DNA of 64,000 nt from Phorcus lineatus (GCA_921293015.1 OV121084.1:22572960-22636959); one strand, 5' to 3'; shown: positions 11,087 through 19,945, counted from the first letter of the stretch. Numbers and translations are program-made. The notes: generated by a model from the letters alone, not told the origin.

Positions 11087-11710
11087 ACTTCCTTATAGTT
11101 GAGATCACTTTATTTCTTGAATTTCTAAATATTTCCCAGTCTCCGGGTTTTTTCGCACGTTTATGTTGGCGATTACGTTTCCGAATTAGTTTACGTATTT
11201 CTGCATTCATCCAAGGCTTGTCTCTGTTTCTAATTGTAACGGTCTTATTAGGAATGTATTTATCACATGTATCTAATAAAAAGTCGGTGAACTTATTTAC
11301 TAGAGTATCAATGTCAGCTGTATCTAACATTTCTATCCAGTTAACCTGATCTAGGTAAGTGAGTAATTTATCTAAATCCAATAGTGAATAATTGTAAATT
11401 TTTCGCTTAAAACATGTGGTAAATGGTTTGCTGCTTTTTAAACTCACGAAGACCGGACAATGATCACTACAAATTGGATCGGCCACACCAGAGAAGCATA
11501 CGTCATTTTGATTTTTAACAAAAATTAAATCAATCAATGTCCTAGAGTGTTGTGTGATCCTAGTAGGCTCAGTAATCAACTGTCTAAGACCGTAGGTTGC
11601 CTGCAAATACTCAATGCGTTGTTTATGACTACTAAGATAATCAACATTAAAATCTCCTACAACAACCAAGTCTAAATCTAAATCTGCCGCATTACCTATC
11701 GACATTTTCA
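11087..11710 (-). pseudogene. LINE H ORF2 remnant: endonuclease second half
   Basis: An open minus-strand frame with G-D-F-N-V-D (catalytic region), P-I-C-S-D-H-C-P-V-F (active-site His), N-K-T-V-T-I-R and a basic S-R-N-K-V-I-S-T-I-R linker. It starts exactly at E's 5' target duplication and ends at DG's 5' target duplication, so it is the slice of H between the two nested insertions. The apparent open frame runs on into the 5' ends of both neighbours by chance. Confidence 0.85.
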
Positions 11711-12039
11711 AACTTCCGGTGACGTCACCATGGCAAGACGTGGTTTCACGAGCTCTGCTGAGTCCGAGTGAATTTTATATGCTGTGGTGGAAACCATTAC
11801 ATTTCTACAACCGACAACAGTATCAATGTAAGCTTTAATGTGTTTCTTGAGGAAGTGATTGAAATTTGTGAACTGATGGCTGTTACCTTTTCTGATAATT
11901 GACGATTTAGAACATTCTGTGGCGATATTGCTAACGCACGCCTCTTACACTCTATTTTTCCCAGAGTCCAGTGCTTTACCACGTTGTGCAAACTCGTATC
12001 TGGTAAAGAAATAATTACATCTAAATATTACGTTTTCTT
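11711..12039 (+). promoter_or_regulatory. 5' UTR and putative internal promoter of LINE E
   Basis: Begins AACTTCCGGTGACGTCAC, with a full CRE palindrome and an ETS-type core, shared base for base with DG's 5' terminus. Similarity to DG continues at lower level for some tens of bases (for example ATGGC followed by GACGT). An upstream ATG at about 11730 opens a 13-codon reading frame. The remaining 300 bp carry no conserved ORF. Confidence 0.55.
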
Positions 12040-12957
12040 ATGGAAAATACTCCCACAATTAAACGTAACCGTCAAGTTGTTTCGTCCCCCGAATCAGACT
12101 TAGAGACTGATTCCAAGAGACACTGTAATATGGCGTCGAATAATGAAAACTTAATAACAGAAGAAACGATTGAACAGGCCGACACAGGTCGTAACACTGA
12201 CGTTATGCCAGGTACGGATGTGTTTCTTGATAAATTACTCATGTTGTTTCAAAACAAACAAGTTCTTACAGTGCTCTGTTCGACGGTTTCTGAACAAATA
12301 AGGCCAATGTTCAGGGAGGAGATGGCCAAACTAACGGAACAAAATAAACAACTTGAACTTTCAGTATCGAATCTTACAGACAAAATTAAAGAAAAGGATG
12401 AAGAAATCAGAGAACTAACTTACCGACTGGACAGAACGGAACAGTACTCTCGACGTAATAACGTCAGAATCTCTGGAATTTTAGAAGAAGATGGCGAGGA
12501 TACTGACGCAAAAGTGGTGGATCTAGCTAAGTCTATCGGGATCAACATCATCCCGGCTGATATTGACATCAGCCACAGGATGCCGAAACGCCCAATTACG
12601 CCTCAGAAGCCTCCTCGTACTATCATTGTCCGCTTCGTCAGTAACTCCACGAAACGCCTGTTTGTGAAACTAAGATCTAAACTGAAAGACCTACGTCGTC
12701 CGAACGCGCCACGGATCTACATCAACGAGGATCTGACCAGGACACGGGCAGTGCTTGCTAGTAAAGCCCGAGCTCTGGTGTCCGAGAAGAAGGCTGAATC
12801 TTCATGGGTCACTCAGGGGGTGATACTTATCAAGTTAAAGGATGGGTCAGTCACCAAAGTTGCTAACCATACTCATTTTGAAGAAGTGGTCGAGAGCACT
12901 AGACTTAAAATGAAAATAAACTTGTCCCAGGGTGCCCAGACACCTTCACAAAACTAA
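12040..12957 (+). CDS. ORF1 protein of LINE E
   Basis: 305 codons starting M-E-N-T-P. Residues 1-60 are polar and probably disordered. Residues about 90-135 form a coiled coil (F-R-E-E-M-A-K-L-T-E-Q-N-K-Q-L-E-L and on), expected to trimerise or multimerise. Residues about 138-205 (S-R-R-N-N-V-R-I-S-G-I ... R-T-I-I-V-R-F-V) look like the RRM-like domain of LINE ORF1 proteins, and 224-270 (R-I-Y-I-N-E-D-L-T ... G-V-I-L-I-K) like the C-terminal RNA-binding part. The role, by family, is to coat the element's RNA and act as a nucleic-acid chaperone. Clearly homologous to DG ORF1, with the same start and motif order. Confidence 0.88.
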   Translation: MENTPTIKRNRQVVSSPESDLETDSKRHCNMASNNENLITEETIEQADTGRNTDVMPGTDVFLDKLLMLFQNKQVLTVLCSTVSEQIRPMFREEMAKLTEQNKQLELSVSNLTDKIKEKDEEIRELTYRLDRTEQYSRRNNVRISGILEEDGEDTDAKVVDLAKSIGINIIPADIDISHRMPKRPITPQKPPRTIIVRFVSNSTKRLFVKLRSKLKDLRRPNAPRIYINEDLTRTRAVLASKARALVSEKKAESSWVTQGVILIKLKDGSVTKVANHTHFEEVVESTRLKMKINLSQGAQTPSQN

Positions 12958-13067
12958 TCACTTGTGTTTCATGTACCAGGGAATGAACACTGTCACAGAC
13001 TTGATAAATGGCCTATATATCAACAAAATTGTATTTTCAATTATCGGATATTCTGCTGTTAAATAAA

Positions 13068-14688
13068 TACCAATGCTGATTGTGTTTTTGTAAAACAACG
13101 GAATTGTCATATTGAAGACAGCTTTACGGATAAATTGTCATGAATGAAATAGAAACGGTGAGTAAGTATCAATCTTTGTCGTGAACACTATACAACTTAC
13201 ATTTGAATGGTAAATAAATATTTTAAACATTTTGTGAATTTTTTATCCAGACTTTGTAAAATATCCCTTATCCTTATCATTTGATTTAAAAAAATTAGTA
13301 GTAGAGCTCGTACTATGACGATTTATGATTGTTCATAACAGAAACAACAATGGTTGTATATGACGTTTGTGTTCTGCAAGTGAACACACGACTAGTATAT
13401 TTGACATAATGTTCATGGAGTATCAACAAAAAACTTCTAGTTTTGAATAGTCAAGTTTTGTTTTAAGAAGGGTTTGGGTTTTGTTTTTTGTTTTTTTTTG
13501 CCCTGTTTTGTTTTGCTTTCTAAACCGTTATGAAAGTTTTTCGAAGTTTCTGAAAATACTTTCAAATTTTGGTTTGATTACTTTTCTTCCATTCTATGCT
13601 GCTTTGTCATTAAGCGGAATAAGTGACAGTTTATGTTCAATCCATTTCTCGCTATTGTAAATTACTAACGAACAGGTCAATCAGCAGATTTACTAAGTAC
13701 ACTTAAAGTTATTATAAGTCAAGGTATAACTCACCTGACGATTTCTTCTGTCGTCATATAGAACACTGTAGGCGACTTTAGTTGTCTGGGTTTTGTTTTT
13801 ATCCATTTTTGTTATATTTATCTTCATAGCATAAACAGGTATCCACAAGCCATGAGGCTTTGATCACGTGACCCCATACCAATGCTGATTGTGTTTTTGT
13901 AAAACAACGGAATTGTCATATTGAAGACAGCTTTACGGATAAATTGTCATGAATGAAATAGAAACGGTGAGTAAGTTTCAATCTTTGTCGTGAACACTAT
14001 ACAACTTACATTTGAATGGTAAATAAATATCTTAAACATTTTGTGAATTTTTTATCCAGACTTTGTAAAATATCCCTTATCCTTATCACTTGATTTAAAA
14101 AATTAGAAGTAGAGCTCGTACTGTGACGATTTATGATTGTTCATAACAGAAACAACAATGGTTGTATATGACGTTTGTGTTCTGCAAGTGAACACACGAC
14201 TAGTATATTTGATATAATGTCCATGGAGTATCAACAAAAAACTTCTAGTTTTGAATAGTCAAGTTTTGTTTTAAGAAGGGTTTGGGTTTTGTTTTGTTTG
14301 TTTGTTTGTTTTTTTTTGCCCTGTTTTGTTTTGCTTTCAAACCCGTTATGAAAGTTTTTCGAAGTTTCTGAAAATACTTTCAAATTTCGTTTGATTACTT
14401 TTCTTCCATTCTATGCTGCTTTGTCATTAAGCGGAATAAGTGACAGTTTATGTTCAATCCATTTCTCGCTATTGTAAATTACCAACGAACAGGTCAATCA
14501 GCAGATTTACTAAGTACACTTATTATAAGTCAAGGTATAACTCACCTGACGATTTCTTCTGTCGTCATATAGAACAATGTAGGCGACTTTAGTTGTCTGG
14601 GTTTTGTTTTTATCCATTTTTTGTTATATTTATCTTCATAGTACAAACAGGTATCCACAAGCCATGAGGCTTTGATCACGTGACCCCA
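13068..14688 (+). repeat. Two-copy tandem duplication, 0.81 kb each, in the LINE E spacer
   Basis: Copy 1 is 13068-13876 and copy 2 is 13877-14688, directly abutting. Both begin TACCAATGCTGATTG and end in TTTGATCACGTGACCCCA. They are nearly identical along their length; visible differences are a few substitutions and short indels, such as TTAAAG missing in copy 2 near 14520 and T-run length changes near 13490/14305. The duplication must be later than most decay in the nest. DG's spacer has no such duplication. Confidence 0.9.
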
Positions 14689-14740
14689 TTTACCGTGCTG
14701 CACGCAATTGTCATGTAACGCTCTAAGCATGTAGCTGATG
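14542..14740 (-). other. Antisense exon-like ORF in the LINE E spacer
   Basis: The minus strand has a 62-codon frame (14730-14542) containing G-H-V-I-K-A-S-W-L-V-D-T-C-L-Y-Y-E-D-K-Y. It runs into a perfect donor (GTCAG|GTGAGT near 14543) and is preceded by a CAG about 9 bases before its ATG. The donor half also exists in duplication copy 1 (13735-13876), where the frame is cut at the duplication boundary. I do not recognise the protein; a W-L-x-D motif is faintly BRCT-like but too weak to name. It may be a captured host exon or a chance frame. Confidence 0.3.
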
Positions 14741-14892
14741 AGTAGTGTGTGCTGTATACACTTCGAGTCGACTCGTCACACTTATCGTCTTCACACTTAT
14801 CTTTTTTATCTTTTACATTTTAAGCGTAAAGTTCCGCCTGCAACTATACAAAAATTCATTTTTCAAAAACTTACTCATTTTTCTTTCAACTT

Positions 14893-15324
14893 TTGGGCTG
14901 TCTTATTTGTTTTGTTTTGTTGTTGTTTTATTTGTTTGTTTATACCATTTCCTTTTTACAATCGCACTCAAAAAACACTATTTTTCTACAAAATGTTAAC
15001 ATGTTTTATCACCAAATTTGGACTTCCACCATGGCATTTTCCCACCATCTCATCGAAATGATGTCATGGATTTCTCTAATTTTCTTTTTTATCTATTTTT
15101 TCTCTTTTCTTCAAGTTTGTAAATACAGTTTCCCACGGGTACGTTCTGATGAAGGATCACATTATTTCTATACTCAAATGAGAACCATATATGGCTTATC
15201 TTTGTTACGTTTCCTACATGATGCATTGCTAAGTTGTGATGATGTACAATTCTTCTATGATGTTTGTGATGTACATTTACCCACTGCATATATTGTATTA
15301 TTTGAAGGTATAGATGCCGGTTGA
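14893..15324 (+). CDS. Small hydrophobic ORF overlapping the ORF2 start of LINE E
   Basis: An open frame of up to 143 codons. It begins with a strongly hydrophobic stretch (C-L-I-C-F-V-L-L-L-F-Y-L-F-V-Y), has a second one (M-S-W-I-S-L-I-F-F-F-I-Y-F-F-S-F-L), and ends D-V-C-D-V ... G-I-D-A-G-stop. The stop (15322-15324) overlaps the ORF2 ATG (15314) by 11 nt: ATGCCGGTTGA. DG has the same 11-nt arrangement and a similar C-terminus. The frame may start at a later ATG. Not assigned to any known family. A role in coupled reinitiation of ORF2 translation is an inference. Confidence 0.5.
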   Translation: MGCLICFVLLLFYLFVYTISFLQSHSKNTIFLQNVNMFYHQIWTSTMAFSHHLIEMMSWISLIFFFIYFFSFLQVCKYSFPRVRSDEGSHYFYTQMRTIYGLSLLRFLHDALLSCDDVQFFYDVCDVHLPTAYIVLFEGIDAG

Positions 15325-18300
15325 TATTAGTCAGTACAGACTGGCAGTGGGGGTATTTGCAGTCAGGCTTCATTCCTTTGCAGCTTGTAAGCTAAAATTT
15401 TACATGTTTCTTTTCCGACATCTTTGTATTTATAACTTATCTGTCAGTATCATTGTATCACTTCTTATACTATGTTGCGGAGACGTACAACCCAACCCTG
15501 GCCCAGTAGTAAATACGTTAAAGATAGTACACTTAAATGTTTGCAGTCTAAGAGAAAAAATCGACGTCTTAGAAGCTGAATTTAGTTCATATGATATAAT
15601 CTGTATTTCGGAAACGTGGTTACATATACACATTTCAAACAATGACATTCTCATACCAGGATTTCAACCTCCATTTCGTAAAGATCGTGGTAGCCGCGGG
15701 GGCGGAGTAGCTATTTATATCAAAGACAGTTTGCTTGCCGAGAACATGCCTCAATTGGACATAGCTGGACTTGAAGCTGTATGGGTTCGAGTAATATGTA
15801 AATATCGTACTTACCTGATCGGTACTTTCTATAGAGCTGACCGTAGTGTTGCTTATTGGGATTTAATTGACCAGTCAATTGGAAACGCTATCGATCTTAA
15901 CTTGTTCACTATTGTTTCCGGTGATTTTAATGAAGATGTTTTAAATGAAAGAAAGCGTAAAATTGAACTGCTAGAATCTGTTCATGGGCTAACTCAAATA
16001 ATAAATAAACCGATTCGAACCACCCCGCAATCAAGTACACTAATTGATCTTATATTTGTGTCCTCTTTTCAGAATGTACGCGATAGCGGGGTGTTAGATC
16101 CTGTTTGCAGTGACCATTGTCCGACCTATGTTGATATCAAATTCAATAGACCAAAGTGTAAAACCTTTAAACGTAAAATATATGATTATCAACAAATGGA
16201 CATTGATGGTATATTTTGGGATATAGATAACATTGATACTGAAGATATGTTCTCTAACAACAACGTGGATGATATTGCAAATAAGTTAACGACCACAATA
16301 AAGAATGCATGCAACAAGAATATTCCTAACAAAACTGTTACTATTCGACCATCAGATCCACTCTGGATGAACAATCAAATTCGATCATTGATACGTTCAC
16401 GTAATAGACATCATAAACAAGCTAAGTTAAAAAATTCAGCTACCTGTTGGACTCGATTTCGTCAAAGTAGAAATAAAGTTATTTCAGCAGTCAGATCGGC
16501 AAAAAGAGAGTATACGAATAAACTAGACAAAATGATTAATCAATCAACTTCTGACAAAAATTGGTGGAAATTAGTTAATAATCATATGAAGAGAAATAAA
16601 AACACGTTTACGTTTCCTCCTCTAATCCATGATAATGTAGTCAGTGATGACTTACAAGACATAACTGAAACTTTAAATGATTATTTCACTCGGCAATCGC
16701 AAGTAGAAAATCCCGATTCACAACCCTCTAATATCAAACAAAAGTCAGTTAACAGTCTATCGGAAATTATCCTTGATAACAGCGAAGTATACGACGTATT
16801 AATGTTTGTTAACACTACAAAAGCTTCCGGCCCAGATGGAATAGGTAATAGAATCCTGAAATTAATCGCGCGCAGTATTTCCCCCGTTTTAACACGACTC
16901 TTAAATTTTTCACTTCAACGAATGACATTTCCGGCATCGTGGAAAGAGGCAAATGTTGTGCCAATTCATAAAAAGGGTAGTGTCAATGACTGTTCAAACT
17001 ACCGACCAGTTGCCCTTACAAGTTGCGTAGCTAAAATATTTGAGCGATGTATCTTTAAACATGTTTTTAATTATCTAAGAGATAATGATATCTTATCCAA
17101 CTTACAATCTGGGTTTATACCTGGTGATTCGTGTGTTAATCAACTGACTTATTTGTATAATTTCATTGCGAAGGCAGTGGACGAAGGTAAGGAAATACGC
17201 GCTGTATTCTGCGATATTAGCAAAGCCTTTGATCGTGTGTGGCACAAAGGTCTCTTGCATAAATTAAATTCTTGTGGAATTAATGGCCCATTATTACAAT
17301 GGTTTAAAAGTTATTTAGAAAATAGATCCCAGCGTGTAGTCATAAATGGCTACAGCTCAAATGCAATGTCAGTAATGGCGGGCGTCCCGCAGGGCTCTGT
17401 TTTAGGACCACTTTTGTTTTTGGTTTACATAAATGATATTGTTGAAGGCATTGATAGCAACATAAGATTATTTGCCGATGATACTTCCATCTATGTAATA
17501 ATTGATGATCCTGACGCAGCAGCAAATTGTCTTAACAACGACTTGATAAAAATTGCCAATTGGGCAAAAACATGGAAAGTTGATTTTAACCCATCCAAAA
17601 CCAAAACAATCCTATTTAGTAGAAAATCTAATCAAAATCCACATCCAGGCTTGTTCTTTAATGACGTTGGAATAGAAGAAACTTCATGTCATAAACACTT
17701 AGGTATCACTCTTCAAACTAACTGTTCATGGGATAACCATATAGACGATATCGTTAAAAAGGTAAGCCCTATGATCAATTGTTTAAGAAGTTTTAAATAT
17801 AGGTTAAGCAGAAACACTTTAAATCGTATGTATACATCATTTATTCTTCCAATATTCGACTACTGTAGCCATATATATGATAATTGTTCCAAAACGCAGG
17901 CAAATATCTTGGAAAAACTTCAATTAGACGCTTTGCGGACGATATGCGGGGCTGTCCGCGGCACCAGTCATACTAAACTTTACAACGAAACCTCAACCAT
18001 TTCGCTTTCCGAAAGAAGAAGAATTGCAAAACTAGTTATTTTTTTTAAAATGTACAATAACAGATTACCCATCTATCTAAACGAACTCATCCCTCCCCTC
18101 GTCTCTCAAGCTAGCAGTTACCCATTAAGAAATGCATCGCATTTGCAAAATATACAATGCCGTACAGTTTTATATAAAAACTCATTTTTACCCGATTCTG
18201 TAACCCTTTGGAATGCTTTACCCGAACATGTTAAATCACTAACTAACGTCAATGATTTCAAATCTGCATTAATCTCAAAAACTAAGATTATTCACTTTGA

Positions 18301-18619
18301 TCTAAATTTAGGCTCGAGGCGTTGTCAAATCCTTCACTGTCGTCTGCGGTTGGAGTGTAGCGATCTCAATGCTGATAAGTTTAACAGACATATATTTGAC
18401 AAAGCAGATTGTTCTTGTGGCCATGCCACCGAGGACGCACTTCATTACTTTTTCGTCTGTTCAAAATTCGATCCAATTAGATCGAACAAATTCTATTATA
18501 CAAATGGCTTTTCATTAGAAACAATCTTATATGGCCACCCATCTTTGAACACTGTTACCCAATCTGAAATTCTAAAATCAGTACATCAATTTATAATTGA
18601 AACTAAACGTTTTGACTAA
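15314..18619 (+). CDS. ORF2 polyprotein of LINE E: 2A-like site, APE endonuclease, reverse transcriptase
   Basis: 1101 codons, uninterrupted. Residues 1-55 are largely hydrophobic and lead to G-D-V-Q-P-N-P-G-P at 56-64, a 2A-like motif. The APE-type endonuclease spans about 68-290, with S-E-T-W-L near 98, G-D-F-N at 203-206 and S-D-H-C-P at 266-270. RT motifs follow: G-P-D-G-I-G-N near 505, N-Y-R-P-V-A-L-T-S-C near 561, F-C-D-I-S-K-A-F-D near 632, G-V-P-Q-G-S-V-L near 690 and F-A-D-D at 720-723. The C-terminus has a C-x-C-G ... H-x4-C knuckle at about 1033-1049. There is no RNase H domain. By family the enzyme nicks target DNA and primes reverse transcription there. All visible catalytic residues are present. 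The start is fixed by the 11-nt overlap conserved in DG. Confidence 0.92.
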   Translation: MPVDISQYRLAVGVFAVRLHSFAACKLKFYMFLFRHLCIYNLSVSIIVSLLILCCGDVQPNPGPVVNTLKIVHLNVCSLREKIDVLEAEFSSYDIICISETWLHIHISNNDILIPGFQPPFRKDRGSRGGGVAIYIKDSLLAENMPQLDIAGLEAVWVRVICKYRTYLIGTFYRADRSVAYWDLIDQSIGNAIDLNLFTIVSGDFNEDVLNERKRKIELLESVHGLTQIINKPIRTTPQSSTLIDLIFVSSFQNVRDSGVLDPVCSDHCPTYVDIKFNRPKCKTFKRKIYDYQQMDIDGIFWDIDNIDTEDMFSNNNVDDIANKLTTTIKNACNKNIPNKTVTIRPSDPLWMNNQIRSLIRSRNRHHKQAKLKNSATCWTRFRQSRNKVISAVRSAKREYTNKLDKMINQSTSDKNWWKLVNNHMKRNKNTFTFPPLIHDNVVSDDLQDITETLNDYFTRQSQVENPDSQPSNIKQKSVNSLSEIILDNSEVYDVLMFVNTTKASGPDGIGNRILKLIARSISPVLTRLLNFSLQRMTFPASWKEANVVPIHKKGSVNDCSNYRPVALTSCVAKIFERCIFKHVFNYLRDNDILSNLQSGFIPGDSCVNQLTYLYNFIAKAVDEGKEIRAVFCDISKAFDRVWHKGLLHKLNSCGINGPLLQWFKSYLENRSQRVVINGYSSNAMSVMAGVPQGSVLGPLLFLVYINDIVEGIDSNIRLFADDTSIYVIIDDPDAAANCLNNDLIKIANWAKTWKVDFNPSKTKTILFSRKSNQNPHPGLFFNDVGIEETSCHKHLGITLQTNCSWDNHIDDIVKKVSPMINCLRSFKYRLSRNTLNRMYTSFILPIFDYCSHIYDNCSKTQANILEKLQLDALRTICGAVRGTSHTKLYNETSTISLSERRRIAKLVIFFKMYNNRLPIYLNELIPPLVSQASSYPLRNASHLQNIQCRTVLYKNSFLPDSVTLWNALPEHVKSLTNVNDFKSALISKTKIIHFDLNLGSRRCQILHCRLRLECSDLNADKFNRHIFDKADCSCGHATEDALHYFFVCSKFDPIRSNKFYYTNGFSLETILYGHPSLNTVTQSEILKSVHQFIIETKRFD
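15479..15505 (+). promoter_or_regulatory. 2A-like ribosome-skipping motif coding site
   Basis: Encodes G-D-V-Q-P-N-P-G-P directly after a hydrophobic helix. Canonical 2A is D-(V/I)-E-x-N-P-G-P; here E is replaced by Q (H in DG) and P precedes N. If functional, translation would skip between Gly63 and Pro64, separating a hydrophobic peptide of about 63 residues from the endonuclease-RT. The non-canonical residue makes activity uncertain. Confidence 0.6.
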
Positions 18620-18858
18620 GCAAATATGATACTGACTGCAGATATCAAAATGTATTTAGCCATCATCTCTGATGAATTTATTTCCATTATACTATTTGTA
18701 TTACTATTCTTAGACATATTTACTATATGTTGTTCTTGTCATGTTCATGCTCATATATTTATGTTGCTGGAGCGGTCTTCACATAAGCTCACACGAGCTT
18801 GTTGACCAATCCATTTCATGTATCTTTTCATGAAATAAAATATGTTTAAACAAAAAAA
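18620..18858 (+). other. 3' UTR of LINE E
   Basis: Contains the family's CTGGAGCGG ... ATAAGCT ... AGCTTGTTGACCAATCC block and AATAAAATATGTTTAAAC, followed by an A-rich tail directly before the target duplication at 18859. Confidence 0.8.
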
Positions 18859-19150
18859 ACATTTCAATTAGATCCCAATACTCATTGCTTTTATCAGAAC
18901 GATAAAAAGTACCTACTAAACGGTGCTTATTTTTACTTGAAATTTTTACCCAGATAGCCTCTAACCCCACCACTGTTAACGAAGTCATATTTTTACATAA
19001 AATATTTGTACCGACATATACAGCAACCCCACCTCCCCTTGTAGATCTGTCTTTTCTAAATGGTTTATGAAAACCTGGTATCAAAATATCTTCGTCTCAA
19101 ATACCTGGATGCAGCCAAGTTTCTGTGATACAAATAATGTCACAATCTTT
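18859..19150 (-). pseudogene. LINE H ORF2 remnant: endonuclease first half
   Basis: Minus strand reads D-I-I-C-I-T-E-T-W-L (one stop shortly after), then P-G-F-H-K-P-F-R-K-D-R-S-T-R-G-G-G-V-A-V-Y-V and V-G-T-F-Y-R-S-D-K-S, ending Y-W-D-L-I-E at E's 3' target duplication. It continues in H's slice at 11710. H's own 5' truncation point is at 19150. Confidence 0.85.
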
Positions 19151-19945
19151 ATAAACATTTGGGTTTAACATTCTCGTCAAATGGAAGTTGGCACCATCAT
19201 ATAGAGCATATCATCAAAAAATCCTCAAAAATGATTGGAGCTTTAAGGAAATTAAAATTTCTACTTAATAGAACCACGTTATCTAAAATATATACTGTAT
19301 TTATAAGGCCACATTTCGAATACGCATGTGAAGTATGGGATGGATGTTTGATTGAACAAGCTAGCAAATTAGAAAAACTTCAACTAGAAGCAGCTCGGAT
19401 AGTAACTGGTCTGCCAAGATATGCCTCTTCAAGTTCTTTGTATTATGAAACAGGGTGGGATTTACTTTCTGAGAGGAGAAGAACACGTAAATTGACATTA
19501 TTTTATCAAATTCAGACAGGTTGCGCTCCAAGTTTTCTTCAGGATTTACTTCCCCCTACAGAAGGTAATCGGACAAGTTTCGAATTAAGAAACTCGAATA
19601 ACTTTAGCCAACCCTGTACACGACTGAAGTACTCAACATTATCGTTTATTCAATCATCAGGGGGGGGGGGGGGGAATTGCACCAGTGTACTACTCATATG
19701 GAATTCGGAAATTTAATGTTTTGCACACTCGATTGAGATACATGACGAGCTCCCTTAATTATGATTTATTTAGAATAAATGTCAGAAACTAAACGCTTTC
19801 ACTAATTTCTCTTGTACATATTCCTGTCCGTCTCTTGTTGTTCAATATTGTAAAATAAATGCTGTAAATATCTGGAGAGGGCTTTTCTAAGTTGGATAAC
19901 TTGTGCCCAATCCATTTCTTGAATGAATAAAGTATGTTTCAATCA
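19151..19945 (+). pseudogene. LINE I, right part: RT thumb, C-terminus and 3' end
   Basis: Resumes the coding region broken at 2412: K-H-L-G-L-T-F-S-S-N-G-S-W, then R-K-L-K-F-L-L-N-R-T-T-L, H-F-E-Y-A-C-E-V-W-D and S-E-R-R-R-T-R-K-L-T-L-F-Y. A pure G run at about 19661-19675 destroys the frame. The C-terminal reading then resumes as R-K-F-N-V-L-H-T-R-L-R ... Y-D-L-F-R-I-N-V-R-N-stop (about 19690-19790). The 3' end reads AATGAATAAAGTATGTTTC near 19925-19945. It belongs to a related but different LINE family (no GTTTAAAC end). Confidence 0.75.

Larger units (their letters stand above)
11711..18858 (+). mobile_element. LINE E, full-length with intact ORFs (7.1 kb)
   Basis: Plus-strand APE-type non-LTR retrotransposon (CR1/Jockey-like group, no RNase H) inserted into the endonuclease codons of LINE H. 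The target duplication is ACATTTTCA at 11702-11710 and ACATTTCA at 18859-18866, differing by one T in a T-run. Layout: 5' end with CRE/ETS motif, 5' UTR of about 330 bp, ORF1 (12040-12957), long spacer with an 0.8-kb tandem duplication, small ORF (14893-15324), ORF2 (15314-18619) and a 240-bp 3' UTR ending AATATGTTTAAAC plus an A-rich tail. Both main ORFs are uninterrupted. It is the youngest layer of the nest and could be a source copy. Confidence 0.9.
2413..19150 (-). mobile_element. LINE H, 5'-truncated, split by nested elements DG and E
   Basis: A minus-strand copy about 3.2 kb long once the nested insertions are removed, flanked by a 12-bp target duplication ATAAACATTTGG (2401-2412 and 19151-19162). 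Its pieces, 5' to 3', are 19150-18859 (first half of the endonuclease, from about D-I-I-C-I-T-E-T-W-L), 11710-11079 (second half of the endonuclease and linker) and 4734-2413 (RT, C-terminal knuckle, 3' UTR). The coding order is collinear across both nested insertions: YWDLIE at 18.86 kb continues as MSIGNAADL at 11.71 kb, and RKSKE at 11.08 kb continues into the K-L-D-N-I-L segment at 4.7 kb. H carries stops and a small internal deletion, so it is dead. Confidence 0.85.

Noticed and set aside
11020-11770. Endonuclease fragment flanked by inverted repeats, resembling a foldback DNA transposon with captured LINE sequence
   Set aside because: The inverted repeats are the matching 5' ends of two LINEs (DG on the minus strand, E on the plus strand). 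The fragment between them is the slice of LINE H left between the two insertions, shown by both target duplications and codon continuity.
14542-14730. BRCT-domain exon assignment for the antisense frame in LINE E
   Set aside because: Only a W-L-x-D pattern is present and the spacing to the following Cys is wrong, so it is left unnamed.
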